This document shows positions 7,632 through 16,795 of a DNA stretch of 64,000 bases, piece after piece; positions within the stretch are counted from its first letter, which is position 1; every line of letters begins with the position of its first letter. Where the stretch lies: positions 1,116,001-1,180,000 of the forward strand of contig OY776497.1 in the NCBI GenBank assembly GCA_963675625.1, read 5' to 3'. The translations under genes were made by a program, and so were the position numbers. This stretch comes from F22 sp963675625 (GTDB taxonomy: Bacteria; Bacteroidota; Bacteroidia; Bacteroidales; Bacteroidaceae). The notes under the pieces are model-generated. The model did not search any database and was not told where the DNA came from. It saw nothing but the letters and a program-made list of their open reading frames with translations.

Positions 7632-10406
7632 TTACTTAAGTTTCTCTTTTAAAAATTGACCTGTAAATGAAGTTTGACATTCAGCGATTTCCTCTGGTGT
7701 GCCTACAGCCACTATCTGCCCACCTCTAGCACCTCCATCCGGACCTATATCAATTACATGATCAGCACATTTTACAACATCAAGGTTATGCTCAATAATT
7801 AAAATAGTATGTCCTCTATCTATTAGTTTTTCGAAAGCTTGGAGAAGTATATGTATATCATGGAAGTGTAGCCCAGTGGTTGGCTCATCAAATATAAACA
7901 ACGTATTAGACACACGCTCTAAACTTAAATAATAAGCAAGTTTGACACGTTGATTTTCACCCCCTGAAAGGGTCGTTGAAGTTTGCCCCAATTTGATATA
8001 TCCCAATCCTACATCCAACAGTGGTTGCAATGACTTTACAATTTTCTCTTGTTTATGTTTACTAAAAAAAAGGCTTGCCTCTTCCACACTCATTTCAAGA
8101 AGATCATACACAGATTTTTCTTGAAAAGTAACTTCTAACGTATCTTTTTTAAAACGTTTACCTTTACATGATTCACACGTCAGGGTTAAGTCTGCCATAA
8201 ACTGCATTTCTACGTGAGTCACCCCTTCACCTTTACATTCCTCACATCGTCCACCATCGCTATTAAAACTAAAAAACTTAGCAGACATGCCCATCTGTTT
8301 AGCGAGAGGTTGAGTTGCATACAATTTTCGAATTTCATCCCAAATCTTTAAATACGTTGCTGCATTGCTTCGCGATGATTTCCCTATCGGATTTTGATCT
8401 ATATACTCGACTTTAGTAATCATCTTAACATCTCCTGTCATAGAGACATAGTAACCAGGACGATCTCCTCCTTCTCCTAATTCACGTCTCAATCCTAGAT
8501 AAAATATATCATGGACAAGGGTACTCTTCCCAGAGCCACTGACTCCAGTAACAACCGTCATAGCGTGAAGCGGTAATTTAACATCAACTCCTTTTAGATT
8601 ATTCGCACGAGCACCCTTAACTTGAATATAACTGTTCCAAGAACGTCGTATACTGGGAACAGGGATTTTCTCTTCATGCATTAAATACCTCACAGTATGA
8701 CTAGTAGAATTTTTTGTCAACTTAGACATATCCCCTTGATATACGATTTGTCCCCCATGTATACCAGCTCCAGGGCCCACATCAATAATATAGTCAGCTG
8801 CGCGCATAATGTCCTCATCATGTTCAACCACAACCACAGTATTCCCCAGCTCTTGTAGTTTTCTAAGTACCTGAATTAATTTGAAAGTGTCCTTACTATG
8901 TAATCCAATACTAGGTTCATCCAATATATAAAGACTTCCGACTAAACTTGAGCTCAATGAAGAAGCCAAATTAATACGCTGACTTTCTCCTCCAGATAAA
9001 GTATTACTCAATCGATTAAGCGTAAGATATGTTAATCCAACATCACGCATAAAACCGATGCGTTTGCAAATCTCATCCAATAACCTTTCAGATATGATAG
9101 ATTCATGTTCTGGCAAATTCAAATGATCGAAGAAGACCTGTAATTCATCCATAGGCAAGTCGACCAAATCAGAAATTGATTTGCCACCGATTTTGACATA
9201 ATCGGCTTCACGACGTAGGCGGGTTCCATGACATTCTGGACATGTCGTTTTCCCTCGATACCGTGACAACATCACACGATATTGAATCTTATATTGTTGT
9301 CGCTGTAAGAAATCAAAAAAAGCATTAATTCCTTCCAAATCATCAGCACCATCCCAAAGGATCTTTTTTTGTTCTTTTGTCAATTCATAATATGGTGTAA
9401 AAATAGGGAAGTCATATTTTTGAGCATGTTGTATAAAGTACGTCTTCCATTCTCCCATTTTTTCACCTCTCCAGGGAAATACAGCTCCATCATATACTGA
9501 TAAACTGGGATCGGGCACTACCAAATTTTCATCAATACCCATCACCTTGCCAAATCCTTCACATTTCGGGCATGCACCGTAAGGGTTATTAAAAGAAAAC
9601 AGTTGTGGAGAGGGCTCCAAAAATCTCATCCCATCTGCTTCAAACTTATTGCTAAAACTATATACGATAGATCTTGTATTTGATGTATATATCCGTATAG
9701 CACATTCACCAATTCCCTCATAGAATGCAGTTTGTACTGAATCGTTTACACGCGAACGTGTATCTACATCATTTTTGACCACCATACGGTCAATCATCAA
9801 ATACACATTCGATGGATCATCAGTAGACACAAAATCTTCAATAAGGCTCAACTTTCCATCAATATCAATACGTGAAAAGCCATTTGACAAATCCATTATT
9901 AATTGGTCTTTCAAAGCACGTTCTGGAATACGGTTTGCTTTGGTCAAGATCGTAAATTTAGTACCTTCAGTCTGAGCCATAACAAAATCGACCACATCAT
10001 CAGGCGTATGTTTTTTTACTTCATTCCCCGTTATTGGGCTAATCGTATGACCTACTCTTGCAAAAAGCATACGCAAATGTTCATAAATCTCAGTTTGAGT
10101 TCCAACTGTACTTCGTGGATTACGACTAACCACTTTCTGTTCAATAGCAATAGCAGGAGGTATCCCCATAATAAAATCACACTCTGGTTTACTCATTCGG
10201 CCCAAAAACTGGCGTGCATAGCTTGAAAGACTCTCCACATAACGTCTCTGCCCTTCGGCATATAATGTATCGAATGCCAATGAGGATTTACCTGATCCTG
10301 ATAAACCAGTAATTACAACAAGTTGATTGCGCGGAATAGTCACATCAACATGCTTTAAGTTGTTGACATGAGCGCCTTGTATTTGAATTTCTTTTTTTTG
10401 TACCAT
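7632..10406 (-). CDS. uvrA: Excinuclease ABC subunit A
   Basis: DNA-damage recognition ATPase of nucleotide excision repair; acts as a dimer that loads UvrB. It has two ABC ATPase halves. The first Walker A is GLSGSGKSS (about 33-41), the second GVSGSGKST. ABC signature LSGGE motifs are visible in both halves (NTLSGGESQRINLA and TTLSGGENQRVKLA). Zinc-finger CxxC pairs are CPKCEGFG, CPECHG and CEECKGEG/CESCKGKRF. The length of 924 aa is close to the usual 930-950. The gene stands alone and is divergent from the GHL10 gene. A second UvrA paralogue elsewhere in the genome is common in this group and cannot be excluded. Confidence 0.96.
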   Translation of the reverse strand: MVQKKEIQIQGAHVNNLKHVDVTIPRNQLVVITGLSGSGKSSLAFDTLYAEGQRRYVESLSSYARQFLGRMSKPECDFIMGIPPAIAIEQKVVSRNPRSTVGTQTEIYEHLRMLFARVGHTISPITGNEVKKHTPDDVVDFVMAQTEGTKFTILTKANRIPERALKDQLIMDLSNGFSRIDIDGKLSLIEDFVSTDDPSNVYLMIDRMVVKNDVDTRSRVNDSVQTAFYEGIGECAIRIYTSNTRSIVYSFSNKFEADGMRFLEPSPQLFSFNNPYGACPKCEGFGKVMGIDENLVVPDPSLSVYDGAVFPWRGEKMGEWKTYFIQHAQKYDFPIFTPYYELTKEQKKILWDGADDLEGINAFFDFLQRQQYKIQYRVMLSRYRGKTTCPECHGTRLRREADYVKIGGKSISDLVDLPMDELQVFFDHLNLPEHESIISERLLDEICKRIGFMRDVGLTYLTLNRLSNTLSGGESQRINLASSLSSSLVGSLYILDEPSIGLHSKDTFKLIQVLRKLQELGNTVVVVEHDEDIMRAADYIIDVGPGAGIHGGQIVYQGDMSKLTKNSTSHTVRYLMHEEKIPVPSIRRSWNSYIQVKGARANNLKGVDVKLPLHAMTVVTGVSGSGKSTLVHDIFYLGLRRELGEGGDRPGYYVSMTGDVKMITKVEYIDQNPIGKSSRSNAATYLKIWDEIRKLYATQPLAKQMGMSAKFFSFNSDGGRCEECKGEGVTHVEMQFMADLTLTCESCKGKRFKKDTLEVTFQEKSVYDLLEMSVEEASLFFSKHKQEKIVKSLQPLLDVGLGYIKLGQTSTTLSGGENQRVKLAYYLSLERVSNTLFIFDEPTTGLHFHDIHILLQAFEKLIDRGHTILIIEHNLDVVKCADHVIDIGPDGGARGGQIVAVGTPEEIAECQTSFTGQFLKEKLK

Positions 10407-10429
10407 ATATTTTGCTATTGACTAACGGA

Positions 10430-10468
10430 CAAAGATAGTGCTTTTTTCGTAAGATTTTTCTATCTTTG
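10430..10468. promoter_or_regulatory. Divergent -7 boxes between uvrA and the GHL10 gene
   Basis: Two exact TATCTTTG boxes face away from each other: minus strand 10430-10437, reading toward uvrA (24 bp before its ATG), and plus strand 10461-10468, reading toward the GHL10 gene (43 bp before its ATG). Only 23 bp separate them. Neither has a clean TTTG at -33. Confidence 0.5.
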
Positions 10469-10510
10469 CAGAGAAACAAGTCTTAATAATCCTCATAGAT
10501 TCTATTTTTG

Positions 10511-12130
10511 ATGAAGCTATTCATAACAACTAATTCAATAAAGAAACTCATAACAAGTTTCTTCATAATAGTTCCAATTACTCTTTGCATATTCTACTCA
10601 TGCAAATCACTACGATCTCAAGTTTCAAATACAGACATTGAACAATCATGTAATCCTAAACGTGAGTTTCGTGGAGCATGGTTACCCACAGTGACTGGTG
10701 ATTATTATCAACTGAGTGAAACACAAATGAAAAGCAAGCTAATCCTACAATTAAACGCTCTTCAAGCAGCAGGTATCAACGCTATATTATTTCAGATACG
10801 CCCTTCATCAGACGCCCTCTATCCCTCAAATCTGGAGCCATGGAGTAAATGGCTCACTGGCACACAAGGCATATCACCAGGTTGGGATCCGACAGCATGG
10901 ATAATACAAGAATGCCATAAACGAGGAATGGAAATGCATGCATGGCTGAATCCTTATAGAGTAAAACAACATCTAAGTGAAAGATTGGCACCAAATCATG
11001 TTTACTTTAGACATCCAGAATGGTTTGTAACCTATGGAGACAAAATGCTTTTCAATCCAGCATTACAACAAAGTCGTGATTTTATCTGTCAAGTTGTTAC
11101 AGATATTTTGGCCAAATACGATGTGGATGGGATTCATATGGATGATTACTTTTACCCTTATCCAATAGCAGGTGAAAAATTTCCAGACGAAAGTGAGTAC
11201 TTAGCAATGGGATTCCAATTTAAAAACAAAGCAAATTGGAGACGACACAATGTTGACCTGCTAATACAACAACTCCACAAAACGATCAAGCAACAAAAAC
11301 CTTGGGTTAAGTTTGGTATTTCGCCATTTGGGATCTATAGAAATAAAAAAAATGATCCAGATGGAAGTGCAACAAATGGGCTAGAAAATTACGGAGATCT
11401 TTACGCTGATATTCTAAAATGGACTCGCTCAGGATGGGTCGATTATATTATTCCACAGATTTATTGGCAAATTGGACATCCTGTAGCTGACTACAATGTC
11501 CTCGTTGACTGGTGGGCCAATCATGCAAACTCTAGGCATATATATATAGGTCAATCTATACTCCGTACCATAAAATACTGTGATTTAACCAATCCAAAGA
11601 ATCATCAATTTACAGCAAAAATAAAACGACAGCGTAACTACTCGTCTATAAGTGGTAGCTGTCAGTGGCCAGGCCAATGCATTGTAGACAATTTAGGAGG
11701 AATAGCAGATAGTCTTCGCCTTAGATATCATTCCACGCCTGCTTTACAACCAAAATATCCATGGATAGATAATGAAGCACCTGAAGTAGTGCGTAATTTG
11801 AAATCTCGCTGGTTTGCTGACGGATACTATCTCATATGGGATGCTCCAGAAATAAAGAAAGTGTACAAAAATATTGAGATAGTACATACAAAAAATTACT
11901 CACATGAAATAGCTTTGGAACTTACACGAACTGATAAGTATGTAATCTATCAATTCAAAAAGGGGCAACAAATTGACTTGTCTAACCCTTATTACATTGT
12001 AAAGATCACTAAAGAAAACAAGTGGAAACTCCCTTACCACACAGGCACTGATAAGTATATTTATGTAGTTACAGCCTTAGATCGGATGCAAAATGAATCA
12101 AAAGGAATGCAAATTACAGTACGACTTTAA
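10511..12130 (+). CDS. GHL10 (DUF187) glycoside-hydrolase-like lipoprotein
   Basis: 539-aa predicted lipoprotein. The signal peptide ends in IFYSCKS, with Cys as likely lipidation site. The GHL10 domain begins with REFRGAWLPTVTGDYY and contains GIHMDDYFYPYP, WVKFGISPFGIYR and VDYIIPQIYWQIG, the conserved strands of this TIM-barrel family, which is thought to act on peptidoglycan-related or other glycans. A C-terminal fibronectin-like region (about 420-539) follows. A TTG codon just upstream could be read as start, but the ATG at 10511 begins a normal signal peptide. Enzymatic activity of the family is poorly established. Confidence 0.85.
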   Translation: MKLFITTNSIKKLITSFFIIVPITLCIFYSCKSLRSQVSNTDIEQSCNPKREFRGAWLPTVTGDYYQLSETQMKSKLILQLNALQAAGINAILFQIRPSSDALYPSNLEPWSKWLTGTQGISPGWDPTAWIIQECHKRGMEMHAWLNPYRVKQHLSERLAPNHVYFRHPEWFVTYGDKMLFNPALQQSRDFICQVVTDILAKYDVDGIHMDDYFYPYPIAGEKFPDESEYLAMGFQFKNKANWRRHNVDLLIQQLHKTIKQQKPWVKFGISPFGIYRNKKNDPDGSATNGLENYGDLYADILKWTRSGWVDYIIPQIYWQIGHPVADYNVLVDWWANHANSRHIYIGQSILRTIKYCDLTNPKNHQFTAKIKRQRNYSSISGSCQWPGQCIVDNLGGIADSLRLRYHSTPALQPKYPWIDNEAPEVVRNLKSRWFADGYYLIWDAPEIKKVYKNIEIVHTKNYSHEIALELTRTDKYVIYQFKKGQQIDLSNPYYIVKITKENKWKLPYHTGTDKYIYVVTALDRMQNESKGMQITVRL

Positions 12131-12150
12131 CAACAAACCTATATACAAAC

Positions 12151-12187
12151 AAAAAAGCCACCCCTCTCTTCTATTGAGGGCTGGCTT
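12151..12187 (-). terminator. Intrinsic terminator of the small secreted-protein gene
   Basis: Hairpin AGCCA-x-CCCTC / GAGGG-x-TGGCT. On the minus strand it is followed by TTTTTT (12151-12156). It lies just after the stop at 12211. Confidence 0.8.
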
Positions 12188-12210
12188 ACAAAATTCCACC
12201 AATGCAGTGT

Positions 12211-12567
12211 TTATTTGCTCAACTTAATTCCTTTGTTGTTCAAAGTCGTTTCAACCAAGAGAGCATACTTTTCATACTGCTTTTTGTCAAGAGTCTTACT
12301 CATCAATCTAAGATTTGTTTTCACCGCCTTAGTAGTAAGTTCAGCACGTGTTGAATCAGCGTTATTAGCTGTTCTCATTTCTTCTTTAAAAAAACTACTA
12401 ATGTGCCCAACCTCTTTAGCTTGCTGTTCAGAAAGTTTTAGATACTTAGAAAGCATCTCGACATTAATATTTGCCGTCCAATTAGCTGCAGTAGGTTGCA
12501 TTCCTGCTGCAAATCCTGTTGTCATTAGGCAGAATACTGCCACAAAAAACAATACAATCTTTTTCAT
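12211..12567 (-). CDS. Small secreted protein of unknown function
   Basis: 118 aa with a clear signal peptide (about residues 1-21, FFVAVFCLMTTGFAAG). The mature part is Lys/Thr-rich and probably all-helical. The segment LSEQQAKEVGHISSFFKEEM resembles the helical periplasmic stress proteins of CpxP/Spy style, but I see no LTxxQ pair that would prove it. I do not assign a function. It is monocistronic: its own terminator lies downstream and a long structured leader upstream. Confidence 0.7.
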   Translation of the reverse strand: MKKIVLFFVAVFCLMTTGFAAGMQPTAANWTANINVEMLSKYLKLSEQQAKEVGHISSFFKEEMRTANNADSTRAELTTKAVKTNLRLMSKTLDKKQYEKYALLVETTLNNKGIKLSK

Positions 12568-12748
12568 AATACCTAATCATTGATTATTATCCTATATATC
12601 TTATTATAAAAGACCTCTTTCGAGATCATCAGAAGCCCTTTTTAAAAGGGATAATCACACGCGATTTCCAAACGCATTTTGTACAATCTTATTACCTATT
12701 AATGGTGTCCTAGTCACACTAGGATTATCATTTTGCACAGCAAACATA
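12568..12748 (-). promoter_or_regulatory. Long, structured 5' leader with -7 box (within a 493-bp gene-free stretch)
   Basis: The stretch 12568-13060 has no gene. On the minus strand a TATGTTTG box (12741-12748) would start a leader of about 165 nt ahead of the ATG at 12567. Three hairpins are visible in it: TCCTAGT-gtg-ACTAGGA (12708-12724), CCCTTTT/AAAAGGG (12636-12650) and GATCTC-GAAA-GAGGTC with a GNRA tetraloop (12612-12627). No U-tract follows any of them, so they are not plain terminators. It could be a regulatory leader or an independent small RNA. I do not recognise a known riboswitch class. Confidence 0.4.
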
Positions 12749-12983
12749 CAAATATGCGAAACAATACCCAATTTTTTTTGAGATAAAAATCAAATAACAT
12801 TGTAAATATTGATTATTATCAAAAGAAACAAAAAACCACTCTATAACAGCACTTTACATATGTTGCCAGACCATTTACAAGATACAATATTTCAGCGTTA
12901 ATCATTGACATTTGTGTAATCTAGAAAAGAGTTAAATTAGCAATAAAAGTAGATTTTGCTATACAGAGTTTACAGAAAAACAT

Positions 12984-12991
12984 TACATTTG
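12984..12991 (+). promoter_or_regulatory. Probable -7 box of the ferredoxin gene
   Basis: TACATTTG matches TAnnTTTG exactly, 69 bp before the ATG. The nearest TTTG (12955-12958) is 25 bp upstream, longer than the usual 19-21 bp. The rest of 12749-12983 is AT-rich and shows nothing I can name. Confidence 0.45.
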
Positions 12992-13060
12992 CATTCGTGA
13001 AATTGTTATTTACAATGATTTCTATTAAAATTGACTTATTCATTTATAAAACAGACTATT

Positions 13061-13231
13061 ATGGCTTACGTAATTAACGACGACTGTATCGCATGTGGTA
13101 CTTGTATCGATGAATGTCCAGTAGAGGCTATCTCTGAAGGGGATATTTATAGCATCGATCCAGATCTTTGTACTGAATGTGGAGCTTGTGCTGATGTTTG
13201 CCCATCAGAAGCAATCCACCTAGGTGAATAA
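13061..13231 (+). CDS. 2[4Fe-4S] ferredoxin
   Basis: 56-aa bacterial-type ferredoxin, a small electron carrier for anaerobic reactions such as pyruvate:ferredoxin oxidoreductase. Two complete CxxCxxCxxxCP motifs are present: CIACGTCIDECP and CTECGACADVCP. An in-frame TTG 30 bp upstream would add ten residues, but MAYVINDDCIACG is the standard ferredoxin N-terminus, so the ATG at 13061 is used. It is monocistronic, with a strong palindromic terminator right after it. Confidence 0.96.
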   Translation: MAYVINDDCIACGTCIDECPVEAISEGDIYSIDPDLCTECGACADVCPSEAIHLGE

Positions 13232-13250
13232 TTAGTGTCACACGAAAAAG

Positions 13251-13280
13251 AAAAGGATGTATCAATTGATACATCCTTTT
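13251..13280. terminator. Bidirectional terminator between ferredoxin and glucosaminidase genes
   Basis: A perfect 30-bp palindrome (arms AAAAGGATGTATCAA and its complement), followed by T-rich sequence on the plus strand and by TCTTTTTCG on the minus strand. It serves two convergent genes. Confidence 0.88.
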
Positions 13281-13326
13281 TCGTTTATAATATTTTCACT
13301 TATAAATTCATTAAAACAGACAGTTT

Positions 13327-14247
13327 TCATCGCAACTTTAATTGATCACCTACTCTAGGCATATAATCATTTGGTAGACGATTCCTTTTATACAAAAATT
13401 TCATTTGCACTCCGTATTTTTGGGCAATCAGATGCATTGATTCACCAGGCTTTACATAATGTATTTCACATCCTCTTGCTGCCTTACACTTCTTTCTATG
13501 AAGATAAACTACATCCCCTTCATTTAAAACATATTCCTTATCCAACTCATTGTATCTAATCAAAGAGGATGCACCAATACCCGTTTCTTTTGCTAAGCTC
13601 TTCCAAGTATCTCCATCATGAGCAACTAAGTATGCTAAATCATTTGCTAAAGCAATCACGTGACTATAATGTGTTTGATCAATCTCAACCAAAGTCTTAC
13701 CAACCTTGCTGTCATATTTATATAATTTGTAATCTTCAATAATACTAATCAATTGATTAGCATAAGATCGGCTCGTAGCGTATCCTGCCTCTTTCAAACC
13801 TTCTGCCCATCTTTTATAATCTGTAATCCTATATCGAAAAAGAAAAGCATATCTTCCGTGTGTTCTCAAAAATTTACTATGGTCTTCGTATGATTCTCTA
13901 ACATGTCTATATGCTCGAAAACATTCATGCTTCCTATCATCATCATGATAAACTTTACGCCCACGCCAGCCGTGACATTTTATTCCAAAGTGATTATTAC
14001 TTTTACACGCCAAATCACTACGTCCTGCAGCACTCTCTAAGAGTCCTTGTGCTAGTGTAATACTTGCTGGAATCCGATATTCTTTCATCTGATCTACAGC
14101 AATTTCACTATATTTTTTAATATAAGCACGGTATGCATTATTGGTACGTCCTGCGACAACAGGCATATGATTCATCCCAACAATAACCATGATAAACAAA
14201 GTAGTTTGTTTTAGGCGGATAAAAAATAAACTCGTTTTTGGGTACAT
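13327..14247 (-). CDS. Glucosaminidase-domain peptidoglycan hydrolase with LysM repeats
   Basis: 306-aa exported hydrolase. A hydrophobic N-terminal segment (about 13-32) is followed by a glucosaminidase domain (about 38-170) with ITLAQGLLESAAGRS and the typical NNHFGIKC stretch. Two LysM modules follow: one around residues 208-250 (VAHDGDTWKSLAKETGIGASSLIRYN) and one at the C-terminus (HYVKPGESMHLIAQKYGV). It cleaves glycan strands and binds the wall via LysM. The length is normal for the Bacteroidetes version. It is convergent with the ferredoxin gene and divergent from cdd. Confidence 0.92.
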   Translation of the reverse strand: MYPKTSLFFIRLKQTTLFIMVIVGMNHMPVVAGRTNNAYRAYIKKYSEIAVDQMKEYRIPASITLAQGLLESAAGRSDLACKSNNHFGIKCHGWRGRKVYHDDDRKHECFRAYRHVRESYEDHSKFLRTHGRYAFLFRYRITDYKRWAEGLKEAGYATSRSYANQLISIIEDYKLYKYDSKVGKTLVEIDQTHYSHVIALANDLAYLVAHDGDTWKSLAKETGIGASSLIRYNELDKEYVLNEGDVVYLHRKKCKAARGCEIHYVKPGESMHLIAQKYGVQMKFLYKRNRLPNDYMPRVGDQLKLR

Positions 14248-14351
14248 ATTTCTATTTTATTCAACATTTTATAGCAACAAAAATGCTTATAATAATTGGG
14301 AATTCCTATCATATCACTAACTTTGTGGTATAATTTTAGCTTATTAAACAG

Positions 14352-14843
14352 ATGAAACAGCAGAAAATCATTACAAGCATGAGCATTTGTACGCTCGATG
14401 AGCTTACAGAACAAGAACAGCTTTTAGTACGTCAGGCACAAAAAGCAACTCAACGAAGTTACTCACCATATTCTCGCTTTCAGGTAGGAGCGGCAGTTCT
14501 GCTAGACAACGAAACAATAATCACAGGTAGCAATCAAGAAAATGCTGCCTACCCATCAGGTCTATGTGCCGAACGCACTGCTCTATTTTATGCGGGTTCA
14601 CAATACCCAGATATGCCAGTTAAAGCACTAGCGATCGCAGGATACACAGAAGGAGAGTTTCTCGATGAACCGTTATCCCCTTGTGGTGCTTGTCGACAAG
14701 TAATGCTTGAAACAGAGACACGATCAAACATCCCAATGCGTGTTTATTTAGTAGGCCGAAAAAAAATATATATACTTGAAAGTGCATCATCTTTAGTACC
14801 TCTTAGTTTCAAAGGAGATGTACTCCCCGAAAAACATGATTAG
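14352..14843 (+). CDS. cdd: Cytidine deaminase
   Basis: Converts (deoxy)cytidine to (deoxy)uridine in pyrimidine salvage. 163 aa. The zinc site is visible as CAERTALF (Cys ligand and catalytic Glu) and PCGACRQV (two Cys ligands), with the substrate-binding N-terminal FQVGAAVL. It is first in a tight operon: two bases separate its stop from the nudC start, followed by gaps of 14 and 16 bp. Confidence 0.95.
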   Translation: MKQQKIITSMSICTLDELTEQEQLLVRQAQKATQRSYSPYSRFQVGAAVLLDNETIITGSNQENAAYPSGLCAERTALFYAGSQYPDMPVKALAIAGYTEGEFLDEPLSPCGACRQVMLETETRSNIPMRVYLVGRKKIYILESASSLVPLSFKGDVLPEKHD

Positions 14844-14845
14844 CC

Positions 14846-15736
14846 ATGATGATATTAGATGTAAATAAATACTCTGAATTTAAAACGATGCGCGAAGCTG
14901 AGAAAAAGATAGAGGAACATCGTCCATTAAATGAAGATATTGTCAGTAATGATTATTGGATTATTCTTCATGGTGAACTTCTTTTACTCAAAGAAGACAC
15001 CAATGATGACTTTACTACATACTCACTCCCACAGGGTAAGCAACCTCCCATCAAAGTAACCAATTCCATTATTCACCCCATTACATTACCATTGGAGTCT
15101 ACTCCAATAGCTCAATCTATAGAAATGGATACAGCTCCACATATTGAAGGGTATATCTGGGTAGGAATGCGAGATGCCTATGATGTACTTGCCAATAAGC
15201 TGTATACCGCAGTAGGAAAAGCACACCAGATGCACTATTGGGCATTAACTCATCGTTACTGTGGTAAATGTGGCACACCAACCATACAAGCTTCACCCAA
15301 CATGATGAAATGCCCTGCATGTCACGAAGAATATTTTCCTCGTATTTCGCCTGCGATGATAGTGAGAATAACTCGAGGTAAAGATGAAATATTTTTAGTA
15401 CAATCTCGTGGCTTCCGCAAGGCATTTAAAGGTTTAGTTGCTGGATTTATGGAAGTTGGCGAATCACTAGAAGAGACAGTACTTCGCGAAGTACGAGAAG
15501 AAACTGGTTTAGAAATAAAAAACATAAACTATTTTGGTAGTCAACCTTGGCCCTATCCATCTGGATTGATGTTAGGTTTCACTGCAGAATATGCAGGTGG
15601 AGAAGTACATCTTCAAGAAGAAGAGCTAATAAGTGGACAATTCTATCATAGAGACAATTTACCTGCTATACCAAAGAAATTAAGTTTAGCCCGTCTCTTA
15701 ATTGATGATTGGTTAGAAAATACTGAAACAACATAA
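14846..15736 (+). CDS. nudC: NAD(+) diphosphatase / NAD-cap RNA hydrolase, Nudix family
   Basis: 296 aa. The zinc ribbon (CGKCGTP and CPACHEEYFPR) precedes a complete Nudix box (GFMEVGESLEETVLREVREE, then TGLEI), and the NudC-specific SQPWPYPSGLM motif follows. The enzyme hydrolyses NAD(H) and can remove NAD caps from RNA. Two consecutive ATG codons open the frame; either may be used. It sits in the operon cdd-nudC-nrnA-like-cls. Confidence 0.93.
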   Translation: MMILDVNKYSEFKTMREAEKKIEEHRPLNEDIVSNDYWIILHGELLLLKEDTNDDFTTYSLPQGKQPPIKVTNSIIHPITLPLESTPIAQSIEMDTAPHIEGYIWVGMRDAYDVLANKLYTAVGKAHQMHYWALTHRYCGKCGTPTIQASPNMMKCPACHEEYFPRISPAMIVRITRGKDEIFLVQSRGFRKAFKGLVAGFMEVGESLEETVLREVREETGLEIKNINYFGSQPWPYPSGLMLGFTAEYAGGEVHLQEEELISGQFYHRDNLPAIPKKLSLARLLIDDWLENTETT

Positions 15737-15750
15737 AAAACAACACGTCT

Positions 15751-16779
15751 ATGCTCAGCAATACTATAGCACCAGAAAAAATTAAACTAGCCAATACATG
15801 GCTACACGAAGCACAAAATGTGGTCATTGTATGCCACGTAGGTCCAGATGGTGATGCCATTGGTTCTTCGTTAGCCATGGCTCATTTTGTACGTATTCTA
15901 CATTGTATTCCACAAGTCATTGTACCTAATGATTTTCCGAATTTCCTAGCTTGGGCACCTGGTGCCAACAATATTTTAGTATATGCAAATGGCGCCAATG
16001 AATGTCGCACTATACTACGTGACGCGGATATTATTATTTGCCTAGACTTTAATATACCATCACGCACTGGTGATATGAAAGAAGCTTTAGTCGATTCACC
16101 AGCACGTAAGATTATGATTGACCATCACTTATATCCAGATGATTTTTGCGATATTGTCATTTCTCATCCTCCTATTTCATCAACGTGTGAATTGGTCTTT
16201 AGATTTATTCATCAAATGGGTTATTTTCCACAAATAAATCATGATATTGCCTCGTGTCTATACTTAGGCATGATGACAGATACTGGAAGTTTCACTTATA
16301 ACTCAAACAACTCCGAAATATATGCTATTATTTCCATGCTTATGGAAAAAGGCATTGATAAAGATGAAATTTATCGCCGAGTAAACCACACATACAGTGA
16401 AGAAAGACTCCGCTTAATGGGCATACTACTTAGCCAAATGAATGTTTATCCTGAGCATGCTGCATTAATGACCCTATCACATGCACAACAAGAGATCCAT
16501 AAATTCAAAAAGGGAGACAGCGAAGGGTTTGTGAATCTTCCTTTACAAATTCTGGGTATGAAGATGAGTTGTTTTTTAAGAGAAGATAAAGACAAAAGCA
16601 TGATTAAAGTTTCCCTTCGTTCTATTGGTGATTTTGCATGCAACGAAATAGCAACTAAATACTTCAATGGAGGAGGTCATAAAAATGCTTCAGGCGGAGA
16701 ATTTTTTGGTTCAATGTCTGATGCCATAGCAACATACGAAAAAGCCATACAAGACTATAAAGATTCCCTAATGAAGTAA
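15751..16779 (+). CDS. DHH/DHHA1 phosphoesterase, NrnA-like
   Basis: 342 aa. NrnA-type enzymes degrade short oligonucleotides and dephosphorylate pAp. The visible DHH motifs are VCHVGPDGDAIGSS (metal ligands), ICLDFN, the signature MIDHHLYPDD and GMMTDTGSF. The DHHA1 domain ends with the substrate loop GGGHKNASGG. The length fits. It is the third gene of the plus-strand operon and 16 bp ahead of cls. Whether it is an oligoribonuclease, a pAp phosphatase or a cyclic-dinucleotide/pApA hydrolase cannot be separated here. Confidence 0.92.
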   Translation: MLSNTIAPEKIKLANTWLHEAQNVVIVCHVGPDGDAIGSSLAMAHFVRILHCIPQVIVPNDFPNFLAWAPGANNILVYANGANECRTILRDADIIICLDFNIPSRTGDMKEALVDSPARKIMIDHHLYPDDFCDIVISHPPISSTCELVFRFIHQMGYFPQINHDIASCLYLGMMTDTGSFTYNSNNSEIYAIISMLMEKGIDKDEIYRRVNHTYSEERLRLMGILLSQMNVYPEHAALMTLSHAQQEIHKFKKGDSEGFVNLPLQILGMKMSCFLREDKDKSMIKVSLRSIGDFACNEIATKYFNGGGHKNASGGEFFGSMSDAIATYEKAIQDYKDSLMK

Positions 16780-16795
16780 TATAACTCGCTAATCT

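Noticed and set aside
9775..10226. Plus-strand frames of 66 and 107 codons inside uvrA
   Set aside because: Antisense shadows of a conserved gene with no signal of their own.
12749..12983. Possible small RNA or promoter in the AT-rich stretch before ferredoxin
   Set aside because: No paired structure or full -33/-7 match beyond the one at 12984.
14211..14414. 67-codon minus-strand frame overlapping the glucosaminidase and cdd starts
   Set aside because: It overlaps two well-supported genes and has no recognisable features.
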